Part shown: positions 25,726 through 34,180 of the stretch, in pieces | Layout of the letters: every line of letters begins with the position of its first letter | How positions within the stretch are numbered: the first letter of the stretch is position 1 | Assembly: GCF_003284965.1 (NCBI RefSeq) | Contig: NZ_QMEW01000001.1 | Coordinates: 186,001-250,000 of the forward strand | Direction of reading: 5' to 3' | Source of the DNA: Mycolicibacterium sp. GF69 | Lineage (GTDB): Bacteria; Actinomycetota; Actinomycetes; Mycobacteriales; Mycobacteriaceae | Length of the DNA stretch: 64,000 nt | The notes under the pieces: generated by a model | What the model saw: the letters and a program-made list of their open reading frames with translations, nothing else | Database searches by the model: none | Told to the model about the DNA's origin: nothing | Program-made: the position numbers and the translations under genes

Positions 25726-26265
25726 TCAGTCGAAGATGTCGAATCCGCCTGCATCGACATCGGGGACGTCGAACTGCTGGACGTCGGCCACCGCATCTCC
25801 CAGGTCCTCGATCATCGGCGCCTCGTCGACCGCGAAGTCGTCGATTACCGGTTGGTCGAACTGCAGCGAGGTGTCGTCGGCACCGGCAACGTCCGGGACG
25901 CCGGGATCGGTCATTTCGGAAACCGTCGGATCGGCGATCAGAGCTGCGGAAACGTCGTCCACCACGGCTGGCACGTGGTCTCCGAACGCGTCGAACGCGG
26001 CAGTGGCCGCACCGCTGCTCCAGACGTTTGGTACCGCTTCGGCGATGCCGGCGTCGAACCCGGTGCTCGGTACCGTCGTGGGCAGTGCCGATATTGGCGC
26101 CGATATTGACTCGGACACCACGGGGATCAGGGCATGGACATCGGCACTGGTCACATTCGTCAGGTTGGCGTCAAGAATGGCTTGTTCCGGGTCGGCTGCA
26201 AAGCGTGCAGCCACGTCAGGGTCCCGCACCACCGACATGACGAAATCGAGTAGCTCGTTAGCCAT
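25726..26265 (-). CDS. IniB-domain protein (Rv0340-like), paralogue of IniB N-terminus
   Basis: This 179-residue protein starts MANELLDFVMSVVRDPDVAA, clearly related to the first 50 residues of IniB (shared RDP..AA.F.ADP and a later NV.(S/A)..V). The remainder is acidic, rich in Asp, Val, Pro and Ala, and ends DAGGFDIFD. Position and size match M. tuberculosis Rv0340, which lies upstream of iniB. Function is unknown. The ATG at 26263-26265 has GGGAGGGCG before it; an in-frame upstream start at 26286 lacks a better signal. It is divergent from the Hsp70-like gene across a 241-base region with repeat units, and ends at a strong terminator. Confidence 0.85.
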   Translation of the reverse strand: MANELLDFVMSVVRDPDVAARFAADPEQAILDANLTNVTSADVHALIPVVSESISAPISALPTTVPSTGFDAGIAEAVPNVWSSGAATAAFDAFGDHVPAVVDDVSAALIADPTVSEMTDPGVPDVAGADDTSLQFDQPVIDDFAVDEAPMIEDLGDAVADVQQFDVPDVDAGGFDIFD

Positions 26266-26391
26266 GAAACGCCCTCCCTCCCGCAACGGATATACGGCTA
26301 GGAAATAACCTGGCCGAAGTGGTCTGCCACGATGCTATCGACGGCGTCCGTCCCGGTGATCGGTGCGAAACCCACCTCCGCGACGGTGCCG

Positions 26392-26431
26392 TTAGGGGGT
26401 GAACCATTAGGGGATTCCGCCGCGCTAGGGG
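26392..26431 (+). promoter_or_regulatory. Second cluster of TTAGGGG-type repeats in a divergent promoter region
   Basis: TTAGGGGG at 26392, TTAGGGG at 26407 and CTAGGGG at 26425 lie in the same orientation. They fall between the divergent IniB-paralogue (starts 26265) and Hsp70-like (starts 26507) genes, about 76-115 bases before the latter. The units match the cluster before iniB. Candidate sites for the MalT-type regulator encoded at 28292; inferred only. Confidence 0.5.
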
Positions 26432-26506
26432 CAGCTCCCATGCTTGGAACGGATGAGCCGCTATCGTGATGGCCGGGTCCGAACGCACCCAAACGCAGAG
26501 GTGGAA

Positions 26507-28288
26507 ATGAGCGACTCACTCGGGTTGTCGATCGGGTCGACCAATTTGGTCGCGGCCCGGGTCGGCCGTCCTCCGGTCATGCGCCGATCGATACTCACCG
26601 TGTTCGACGACCGCGCTCCGGAGGTCGGCGTTCCCGCCGAGAATCCCAACCTGAACCAGCCCGGCATGGTGCTGAGCGGTTTCGTGGAACGGGTCGGTGA
26701 CCCGGTACCGCTGGTGGCGGCCGACGGTTCGCCGCACCGCGGGGAGCGGGTGCTCGTCGAGGCGCTCGACGCGATGGCGCGCACGGTCGACGGCGGCAAC
26801 CCCGTCGTGATCGCGGTGCCGGCGCACTGGGGTACGGCCACGGTCGGCGCGCTGCGCGGGGCATTGCGGGCCGCACCGAGGCTCGCCCCCGACGGGGTGG
26901 CGCCCACGCTGGTACCGGATTCGGCGGCCGCACTCGCCGCATTGCAGACCGCCCCCGGGTTGCCGTCGAGCGGCGTGGTGGTGCTGTGCGATTTCGGGGG
27001 CAGCGGAACCAGCATCAGCCTGGCCGACGCGGGCGCCGGCTTCGGCCCCATCGGTGAGACGGTCCGGTACGCCGACTTCTCCGGCGACCAGATCGATCAG
27101 CTCGTTCTGAACCACGTCGTGGCGGGTATCGCCGCAGCCAACGACGCCGACCCGGCGGGCACCGCGGCGGTCAGTTCGCTGGCCAGGCTGCGCAACGAAG
27201 CCCGGCTGGCCAAGGAGCAGCTGTCGGCCGACACCGCCGCCGTCGTCCACGCCGACCTGCCCGGCTTCACCTCCGACGTGCGGGTGACCCGCACCGAGCT
27301 GGAACAGCTGATCAGCGAACCGCTCACCGGCGTGCTCGACGCCGTTGAAGAGGCGTTGCAGCACAACAACATTCCAGTGGCCAATGTGTCTGCGGTGGCG
27401 ACCGTCGGGGGCGGCGCGAACATCCCGCTGGTCACCCAGCAGCTGTCGACACGGTTGCGGGCGCCGGTGATCACCACGCCGCAGTCCCAACTCAACGTCG
27501 CCGCGGGTGCCGCGCTGATCGCCGACGCTGCCGACGCCGCCACCGGGATGGCCGCGGCCGCGGACGCCCCGACCGGAATGGCTCCGACCGGGATGGCCGC
27601 CGCGGCGTGGGCCGCCGGCGCCGCGGGCGTGGCGGGCGGGGAGACGGCCGACGGCGCTGGCTCGGCGACGTTCCGGGCGCTGGCGTGGTCCCAGGACGAC
27701 TCACCCGCCGGTGAGCCGGTGCCCTACGCCGGCGATGACTACACGTTCGAACCGGCCGGCACCGGTGCCCGGCCCGCGATGGAATTCGCGCATGAAGAAG
27801 AGCGATACGAGCCCGAGGCGGAACCGCTGGCGTGGTACCGACGGCCGGTGGTGCTGTTCGGTGCGGCCGCCGCGGCCGCGCTGCTCGCCGCCGGCGGCCT
27901 CGCGGTCACCTTGACGAGCACCAGCGGGCAGACCGGTCCGGTCACCGAGACGGCGACGACGGTCGAGACGGGACCGTCGCCGGGTGAGACGACTCCACCG
28001 CCTACCCCGCAGACGGTCACGGTCACCGGCGACGACGGCCGCGCGACCACCAGCGTCGTCCCGCCGCCGCCCCCGCCTTCGTCGACCACGACGACGACGT
28101 CGCCGACCACCACGACAACCACCACGACGACTACGACTACCACCACCACGACCCAGCCCACCACGACGACGACGACACGGCCTCCGACCACCACCCAGCC
28201 CACGACCACACAGCCCCCGACCACGACCGAACCGCCGGTGACCACGGTCGAACCGTCACCGGACACTCCGGTTCCGGACGCGCCGTAG
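26507..28288 (+). CDS. Membrane-anchored Hsp70-like ATPase with Thr/Pro-rich outer tail (Rv0312-like)
   Basis: This 593-residue protein begins with a DnaK-like actin-fold ATPase: phosphate-1 LGLSIGSTNLVAARVG, phosphate-2 LCDFGGSGTSIS near 165 and adenosine loop VGGGANIPLV near 305. An Ala/Met-rich linker and an acidic stretch follow, then one membrane helix at about 448-472. The tail of some 115 residues is mostly Thr and Pro. There is no peptide-binding Hsp70 domain. The layout matches the proline/threonine-rich Rv0312 and the paralogue at 52989. The ATPase should be cytosolic and the tail outside. It ends 3 bases before iniR, so the two are probably co-transcribed. Function is unknown. Confidence 0.82.
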   Translation: MSDSLGLSIGSTNLVAARVGRPPVMRRSILTVFDDRAPEVGVPAENPNLNQPGMVLSGFVERVGDPVPLVAADGSPHRGERVLVEALDAMARTVDGGNPVVIAVPAHWGTATVGALRGALRAAPRLAPDGVAPTLVPDSAAALAALQTAPGLPSSGVVVLCDFGGSGTSISLADAGAGFGPIGETVRYADFSGDQIDQLVLNHVVAGIAAANDADPAGTAAVSSLARLRNEARLAKEQLSADTAAVVHADLPGFTSDVRVTRTELEQLISEPLTGVLDAVEEALQHNNIPVANVSAVATVGGGANIPLVTQQLSTRLRAPVITTPQSQLNVAAGAALIADAADAATGMAAAADAPTGMAPTGMAAAAWAAGAAGVAGGETADGAGSATFRALAWSQDDSPAGEPVPYAGDDYTFEPAGTGARPAMEFAHEEERYEPEAEPLAWYRRPVVLFGAAAAAALLAAGGLAVTLTSTSGQTGPVTETATTVETGPSPGETTPPPTPQTVTVTGDDGRATTSVVPPPPPPSSTTTTTSPTTTTTTTTTTTTTTTTQPTTTTTTRPPTTTQPTTTQPPTTTEPPVTTVEPSPDTPVPDAP

Positions 28289-28291
28289 ACG

Positions 28292-30829
28292 ATGGCCGCG
28301 TCGGACCCGTGGACCGACGTCCCACCGGCCGCGCGTGAGGCGGTCACGAGACTGACGACCGCACCGACCGAGCCCGTCAAGTTGCTCGTCTCGGGAGGTA
28401 TCGGTACCGGCAAGAGCACCGTGTTGGCCACTTTCCGGACCGCATTGCGATCCGCCGGCGTGCCGGTGCTCACCCGGCCTGCGCGCGCGGACGACGACCC
28501 GGGCGCCGCGATTGTCGTCGACGACGCACACCTGCTGACCGATGACGACCTCGACCGCCTTTCGGACCGGGTCGCCGATCCCGCATCGACAGTTGTCGTC
28601 GGCGCCGAGCCACTCGCGCACCGCCCCGCCCTGCGCGCGCTGGTGACCGCTGTCGAACGCGAGAACGCGATCGTCGCACTGGGACCGCTGTCTTCTCCAG
28701 ACATTACGAACCTCGCGGCCGAAACCCTCGGCGGCACACCGGCACCCGGTCTCATTCGCTCGTTGCTCGTGGCGACTGCCGGTCTCCCGTTCCTGTTGCG
28801 GCCGGCGATGGCGGCCGCCGCCTCGCCGGACGACCAGACGCCGGCCGCGGCTGTCCTGCAGGCGGCGAAGTACACGTTGATCGAGCGACTGCGGTTGGTC
28901 GACGGCGCCACCCTCGACACCCTGCTGATGACTTCGTTGAGCAGAGACATCGGTCCGGACGACGTCGCGGGGGCGCTGCAGATGAGCGCCGAGGACGCCT
29001 ATGCAGTGGTGGATCGCGCCCGGGCCACCGGGCTGATCGAGCCGTCCTACAGTCGCGCTTTCCTGCGGGCACTGCACCAGTGCATCGCGCAGATTCTGGG
29101 CACGACACGCCATCGTGAGACCGAGATATCGCTTCTGGTGTCGCAGCTCGAATCCTCAACGCTGTCAGCCGATCTGGCGTTGCAGCTGGCCGAGCACGGC
29201 CTGCGGGACGACCGGCTTGCCACCGCCTTGACCGAACTCGCGTCCCACAGCCGCCAACCCGCAAGGGCGGCAAGGCTTTACCGTGCCGCCGTCGATGCGG
29301 GCGCGAGCACCTCGAGCCCACAGCTGGCCGATGCGCTGGCCATGACCGGCGACTGCGTGACCGCTGCTCGGCTCACCGACGAACTGCTCGGTTCCGAGGA
29401 TCCGGCCCAAAGAGCCGCCGCGGTGCGGATCGCCGCCAGCGTCGCCGTTCACGATGGGGGCACCGCACAGGCCGCCGACCTGTTCCGGTGGCTGGGCGCC
29501 TATCCGGACGCGTTCGTCAGCGCGGCCGGCGCGGTGGTGACGCTGGCCGCCGGCGACCTGCCCGCCGCGCGTGCGGCGTTGTCCGCCGAGAGCAGCGGCC
29601 CGCCGACCTCGACGGCGCGCGCCGCGCGCAGCCTCGCCGACGGGCTGCTGATGTCGCTCGACACGTCGTATCCCGCCGCGGTAGCCCGACTCGGCCAGGC
29701 CATCACCACCGAGCAACCGGCGGCGGGTGTCGCCCCGGACACCCCGGCGGCGCTGGTGACGCTTGCCGCCCTGCACGGGGGGGACCCGGTGCGGGCCCGC
29801 AGCGTGATCGCCCGCGCCGTACGTGCGGGCCTCGAGGACGGCGCGGAGGCAGCGCCTTTCGTCGCCCGCCGGCACCGGCTGCTGTTGGGCTGGGTGCGCA
29901 TGCAGGACGGCCAACTATCCGCGGCGTCCTCCGACGCCACTATCGCAGGCACCGACAGAGACGCTTCTTCTCTTCATCGCCGCGACGCACTGTGGGCGGC
30001 GGCGCTGCAGACGGCGATCGCCCGTCGCAGTGGCGACACCGGAGCCATGCAGACGCACTGGTATGCCGCGGTGGAGGTGCTGGCGGAGTACTCGATGGAC
30101 CTGTTCTCGCTGCTGCCGCTCGGCGAATTGTGGGTGGCCGCCTCCCGGATACGTCAGGTCGACCGGCTGCAGCACACTCTCGACGAAGCGTTCGCGCTGC
30201 TGCGCGCGCTCGGCGACCCGGTGTTGTGGTCGGCGCCGTTGCGTTGGGCCGGCGTGCACGCCGGGATTCTGGCCAACTCGCCGGACGCGGTCGCCCCGCA
30301 CGGCCAGGCGTTGACGGCCGCGGCCGCGCACAGCGCCTTCGCCACGACGCTGGCGACAGCGGGCCGGACGTGGCTGCGGGTGCTGGCCAACCACGTCGAC
30401 GTCGACGAGGTCACCGGTGCGGCACGGCTGTTGGCGCAGGCGGGTCTCACCTGGGACGCCACCCGGCTGGCCGGTCAGGCCGCACTGCAAACGCCCGACG
30501 GGCGGGTGTCCGGCGCCATGCTGCAGTTGGCCCGCGACTTGAAACAGACCGTCGCGCTCGACGAGATGCCGGGCATCGACCAGGCTGCTGCGCGCGAGGC
30601 GCCGCGGGCGGGCGGCGCGCGTCCGATGTCGTCGCGGCTGTCGGACCGCGAACGCGAGGTCGCCGAACTGCTCCTGCTCGGCATGCCGTACCGCGATATC
30701 GGCGCGCAGCTGTTCATCTCGGCCAAGACCGTCGAACACCACGTGGCCCGGATCCGCCGTCGCCTGGGCGCGGAATCCCGCTCGGAGATGCTGTCGATGT
30801 TGCGCGCGATGCTGACGCCGCAAACCTGA
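28292..30829 (+). CDS. iniR: MalT/LuxR-family STAND transcriptional regulator (IniR, Rv0339c-like)
   Basis: This 845-residue regulator has an N-terminal P-loop SGGIGTGKST near 34-43 and a Walker B-like IVVDDAHLL near 72. A long Ala-rich helical repeat region follows, then a C-terminal LuxR helix-turn-helix at about 782-840 (LSDREREVAELLLLG, SAKTVEHHVARIRRRLG). Size and synteny match Rv0339c, reported as IniR, activator of iniBAC, with trehalose proposed as ligand. That role is recalled from the literature, not seen here. It lies 3 bases after the Hsp70-like gene. The TTAGGGG clusters upstream of iniB and of its own unit are candidate targets, which would imply autoregulation. Confidence 0.85.
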   Translation: MAASDPWTDVPPAAREAVTRLTTAPTEPVKLLVSGGIGTGKSTVLATFRTALRSAGVPVLTRPARADDDPGAAIVVDDAHLLTDDDLDRLSDRVADPASTVVVGAEPLAHRPALRALVTAVERENAIVALGPLSSPDITNLAAETLGGTPAPGLIRSLLVATAGLPFLLRPAMAAAASPDDQTPAAAVLQAAKYTLIERLRLVDGATLDTLLMTSLSRDIGPDDVAGALQMSAEDAYAVVDRARATGLIEPSYSRAFLRALHQCIAQILGTTRHRETEISLLVSQLESSTLSADLALQLAEHGLRDDRLATALTELASHSRQPARAARLYRAAVDAGASTSSPQLADALAMTGDCVTAARLTDELLGSEDPAQRAAAVRIAASVAVHDGGTAQAADLFRWLGAYPDAFVSAAGAVVTLAAGDLPAARAALSAESSGPPTSTARAARSLADGLLMSLDTSYPAAVARLGQAITTEQPAAGVAPDTPAALVTLAALHGGDPVRARSVIARAVRAGLEDGAEAAPFVARRHRLLLGWVRMQDGQLSAASSDATIAGTDRDASSLHRRDALWAAALQTAIARRSGDTGAMQTHWYAAVEVLAEYSMDLFSLLPLGELWVAASRIRQVDRLQHTLDEAFALLRALGDPVLWSAPLRWAGVHAGILANSPDAVAPHGQALTAAAAHSAFATTLATAGRTWLRVLANHVDVDEVTGAARLLAQAGLTWDATRLAGQAALQTPDGRVSGAMLQLARDLKQTVALDEMPGIDQAAAREAPRAGGARPMSSRLSDREREVAELLLLGMPYRDIGAQLFISAKTVEHHVARIRRRLGAESRSEMLSMLRAMLTPQT

Positions 30830-31008
30830 TCCCCCAAGCCTGCCCTGCCGGGTCCGGACAACCCGGATTCGAGCAGCGCACAAACGGGTACCGCCACCGT
30901 GCCCGTCGACCCCGGCCCGAACGACGGTGTGTAGTTAGGACAGCCTTCGTAGCGGTGTTTCCTCCTGAGATGCAACTATGACCCCCGGGCTTGAGCAGGC
31001 CTGAGCTA

Positions 31009-31053
31009 AAGTTACCGGCGGGTAACTTGAGATAAGTTACTCTTGGGTAACTT
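31009..31053 (+). promoter_or_regulatory. Two tandem 20-bp palindromic operators before etfD
   Basis: AAGTTACC-GGCG-GGTAACTT at 31009-31028 is a perfect palindrome. A near-copy, AAGTTACT-CTTG-GGTAACTT, is at 31034-31053. Centres are 25 bases apart and the second ends 18 bases before the etfD GTG. The form is typical of TetR-family operators. An acyl-CoA-responsive fatty-acid regulator would fit the EtfD role; this identity is inferred. The rest of the 242-base gap shows nothing else. Confidence 0.8.
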
Positions 31054-31071
31054 GGGAACGGGAGGCGCGCG

Positions 31072-34000
31072 GTGGATACCCAGATGCTGATCAGGCTGGT
31101 CGTCGGCCTCGGGCTGACCGCAATCGTTCTGGTCTTCGCCGCAAAACGCGTGCTCTGGCTGACGAAGCTGATCCGTGCCGGTGCACCGACGAGCCCGGAG
31201 AACAACCGCAAGGACAACCTGGCGACCCGCATCACCACGCAGATCAAAGAGGTCTTCGGGCAAACCCGGCTGCTGAAGTGGTCGATTCCCGGTCTCGCGC
31301 ACTTCTTCACGATGTGGGGCTTTTTCATCCTCGCGTCGGTCTACCTCGAGGCCTACGGGTACCTGTTCGACCACGACTTCCACATCCCGTTTATCGGCCG
31401 CTGGGATGCGCTGGGCTTCCTTCAGGACTTCTTCGCCGTCGCCGTGCTGGCCGGCATCATCGTCTTCGCGATCATCCGGATGCGCACCGAACCCAAGGAA
31501 CACGGCCGCGACTCGCGCTTCTACGGGTCCCACACCGGCGGGGCCTGGCTGATCCTGTTCATGATCTTCAACGTCATCTGGACCTACGCGCTGGTGCGTG
31601 GCGCCGCGGTGAACACCAACGCCCTGCCGTACGGCAACGGCGCGTTCTTCTCCCAGTTCATGGGTTGGGTGCTGAGCCCGCTCGGTCACACCGCCAACGA
31701 GTGGATCGAGACCATCGCGCTGCTGGCCCACATCGCGGTGATGCTGATCTTCCTGCTGATCGTGTTGCACTCCAAGCACCTGCACATCGGTCTGGCGCCG
31801 GTCAACGTGACGTTCAAGCGGCTGCCCGACGGGCTCGGCCCGCTGCTGCCCGTGGAATACGAGGGCAAAGAGATCGACTTCGAGGATCCGCCGGAGGACG
31901 CGGTCCTGGGCCGGGGCAAGATCGAGGACTTCACGTGGAAGGCCTACCTCGACATGACCACGTGTACCGAGTGCGGCCGCTGCCAGTCGCAGTGCCCGGC
32001 CTGGAACACCGGTAAGCCGTTGTCGCCCAAGCTCGTGATCATGAACCTGCGCGATCACCTGTTCGCCAAGGCGCCCTACGTCCTCGGTGACAAGGAGTCG
32101 CCGCTGGAGAACACCCCCGAGGGCGGCCTCGGCGAGGAAGTGCGCGGCGAGAAGAAGTCCGAGGAGCATTCGCACGAGCACGTCCCCGAGTCGGGCTTCG
32201 AACGGATCATGGGTTCGGGTCCGGAGCAGGCCACCCGGCCACTCGTCGGCACCGAGGAGCAGGGCGGCGTCATCGACCCCGACGTGCTGTGGTCCTGTAC
32301 GACGTGCGGCGCCTGCGTCGAGCAGTGCCCCGTCGACATCGAGCACATCGACCACATCGTCGACATGCGCCGCTACCAGGTGATGATGGAATCCGAGTTC
32401 CCCGGTGAGCTCGGCGTGCTGTTCAAGAACCTGGAGAACAAGGGCAACCCCTGGGGTCAGAACGCCAAGGACCGGACCAACTGGATCGACGAGGTCGACT
32501 TCGACGTCCCGGTGTACGGCAAGGACGTCGAGTCGTTCGACGGCTACGAGTACCTGTTCTGGGTCGGCTGCGCCGGTGCCTACGAGGACCGTGCGAAAAA
32601 AACCACCAAGGCCGTTGCCGAACTGCTGGCCGCCGCCGGGGTGAAGTTCCTGGTGCTCGGTGAGGGTGAGACCTGCAACGGCGACTCGGCCCGCCGCTCC
32701 GGCAACGAGTTCCTGTTCCAGCAGTTGGCCGCGCAGAACGTCGAGACGCTCAACGAGCTGTTCGAGGGCATCGAGCGGGTCGACCGCAAGGTCGTGGTCA
32801 CCTGCCCGCACTGCTTCAACACGCTGGGTCGGGAGTATCCGCAGGTCGGCGGCAACTACACCGTGCTGCACCACACGCAGCTGCTGAACCGGCTGGTACG
32901 CGACAAGAAGCTCATCCCGGTCACACCTCCCGACGGCGGGATGGACATCACCTATCACGACCCGTGCTACCTCGGGCGGCACAACAAGGAGTACGCCGCA
33001 CCGCGTGAGCTGATCGGGGCGTCGGGCGCGAAACTCACCGAGATGCCGCGGCACGCCGACCGCGGCCTGTGCTGCGGCGCCGGCGGCGCGCGGATGTGGA
33101 TGGAAGAGCACATCGGCAAACGCGTCAACGTCGAGCGCACGGAAGAAGCCATGGACACCGCCTCGACGATCGCGACGGGCTGTCCGTTCTGCCGCGTGAT
33201 GATCACCGACGGTGTCGACGACGTCGCCGCCTCCCGTGACGTCGAGAAGGCCGAGGTTCTCGACGTCGCCCAGTTGCTGCTGGGCGCGTTGGACAAGACC
33301 GCGATCATGCTGCCGGAGAAAGGCACCGCCGCCAAGGAAGCCGAAGAGCGCGCTGCCAAACTCGCCGCGCAGGCACCCGTGAAGGAGGCGCCGGCCGAGG
33401 CCGAGACGCAGGCCGAACCGGAGCCGGCCGCCAAGGCGGAAGCCGCCACGGCGACCGAGACCAAACCGGTCACCGGGCTGGGCCTCGCCGGCGGCGCCAA
33501 GCGTCCGGGAGCCAAGAAGGCCGCCACCGAGAAGCCCGCTGCCGAAAAGTCCGGCGACGAAAAACCTGCTGCCGCAGCACCACCCGCCAAGGGGCTCGGC
33601 CTTGCCGCGGGCGCCAAGCGTCCAGGCGCCAAGAAGGCCGCACCGGCCGCTGCGTCCGCGCCCGCCGAGGCGCCGGAGGCCACATCTGCGTCGGAGGCCA
33701 AGCCGGCGCCGCAGGTCAAGGGTCTGGGTATTGCGGCAGGTGCGAAGAGGCCCGGAGCGAAGAAGCCGGCTTCACCCAACGCGGGCGAGGCGACCGTCAC
33801 CCAACCGCCGAACGTCGACCCGGATCAGGCGACGCCGGGCGCCAAGACCGAAACCGCGGACTCGGACCGGGGTTTGGACGCCAAACCCGAACCCGAGGTC
33901 AAAGGCCTCGGCATCGCTCCGGGCGCACGCCGGCCCGGCGCCAAGAAGGCCGCCGCACCGGCGCAGCCGCCCAGTGCGTCCAAACCCGCTGTCGCTCAAC

Positions 34001-34134
34001 CGGAACCGGAGGACAGTGCCGAAAAAGACGCTGCCCCTGAGCCTTCCGGCGACAACAACGACGACGGGCCCGAGCCACCACCGGTAAAGGGCCTCGGCAT
34101 CGCCAAAGGAGCGCGCCCGCCGGGCAAGCGGTGA
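31072..34134 (+). CDS. etfD: Membrane Fe-S oxidoreductase EtfD (ETF:quinone-type, Rv0338c-like)
   Basis: This 1020-residue protein has an N-terminal membrane part with about five or six helices (to about residue 250). Two [4Fe-4S] motifs follow, CTECGRCQSQCP from Cys298 and CTTCGACVEQCP from Cys409, and then two CCG-type domains (CNGDS...CPHCF near 535-585 and DPCYLGRH...GLCCGAGG near 630-670) as in heterodisulfide reductase HdrD. In M. tuberculosis the homologue passes electrons from acyl-CoA dehydrogenase via EtfBA to the quinone pool and is needed for fatty-acid oxidation. The tail from about 770 is Ala/Pro/Lys/Glu rich with five GLG(L/I)A-GA(K/R)RPGAKK repeats. The start is GTG at 31072 behind GGGAGG. 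Two palindromic operators lie just upstream. Confidence 0.93.
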   Translation: MDTQMLIRLVVGLGLTAIVLVFAAKRVLWLTKLIRAGAPTSPENNRKDNLATRITTQIKEVFGQTRLLKWSIPGLAHFFTMWGFFILASVYLEAYGYLFDHDFHIPFIGRWDALGFLQDFFAVAVLAGIIVFAIIRMRTEPKEHGRDSRFYGSHTGGAWLILFMIFNVIWTYALVRGAAVNTNALPYGNGAFFSQFMGWVLSPLGHTANEWIETIALLAHIAVMLIFLLIVLHSKHLHIGLAPVNVTFKRLPDGLGPLLPVEYEGKEIDFEDPPEDAVLGRGKIEDFTWKAYLDMTTCTECGRCQSQCPAWNTGKPLSPKLVIMNLRDHLFAKAPYVLGDKESPLENTPEGGLGEEVRGEKKSEEHSHEHVPESGFERIMGSGPEQATRPLVGTEEQGGVIDPDVLWSCTTCGACVEQCPVDIEHIDHIVDMRRYQVMMESEFPGELGVLFKNLENKGNPWGQNAKDRTNWIDEVDFDVPVYGKDVESFDGYEYLFWVGCAGAYEDRAKKTTKAVAELLAAAGVKFLVLGEGETCNGDSARRSGNEFLFQQLAAQNVETLNELFEGIERVDRKVVVTCPHCFNTLGREYPQVGGNYTVLHHTQLLNRLVRDKKLIPVTPPDGGMDITYHDPCYLGRHNKEYAAPRELIGASGAKLTEMPRHADRGLCCGAGGARMWMEEHIGKRVNVERTEEAMDTASTIATGCPFCRVMITDGVDDVAASRDVEKAEVLDVAQLLLGALDKTAIMLPEKGTAAKEAEERAAKLAAQAPVKEAPAEAETQAEPEPAAKAEAATATETKPVTGLGLAGGAKRPGAKKAATEKPAAEKSGDEKPAAAAPPAKGLGLAAGAKRPGAKKAAPAAASAPAEAPEATSASEAKPAPQVKGLGIAAGAKRPGAKKPASPNAGEATVTQPPNVDPDQATPGAKTETADSDRGLDAKPEPEVKGLGIAPGARRPGAKKAAAPAQPPSASKPAVAQPEPEDSAEKDAAPEPSGDNNDDGPEPPPVKGLGIAKGARPPGKR
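33469..34131 (+). repeat. Five GLGxAxGAKRPGAKK peptide repeats in the EtfD tail
   Basis: Basic motif units occur near residues 801, 842, 883, 943 and 1004, separated by Ala/Pro/Glu linkers; the last ends GARPPGKR at the stop. They may bind acidic lipid head groups or partner proteins. No function is known to me. Confidence 0.85.
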
Positions 34135-34180
34135 GACCTTGACCGGCGATTTTCGTTAATCGCTGGACAGAAGTGAGACC

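Noticed and set aside
31012..33111. Long leftward open frame opposite etfD (699 codons)
   Set aside because: It is a high-GC antisense shadow of the well-supported EtfD frame; composition is Arg/Val/Gly-rich and no domain is seen.
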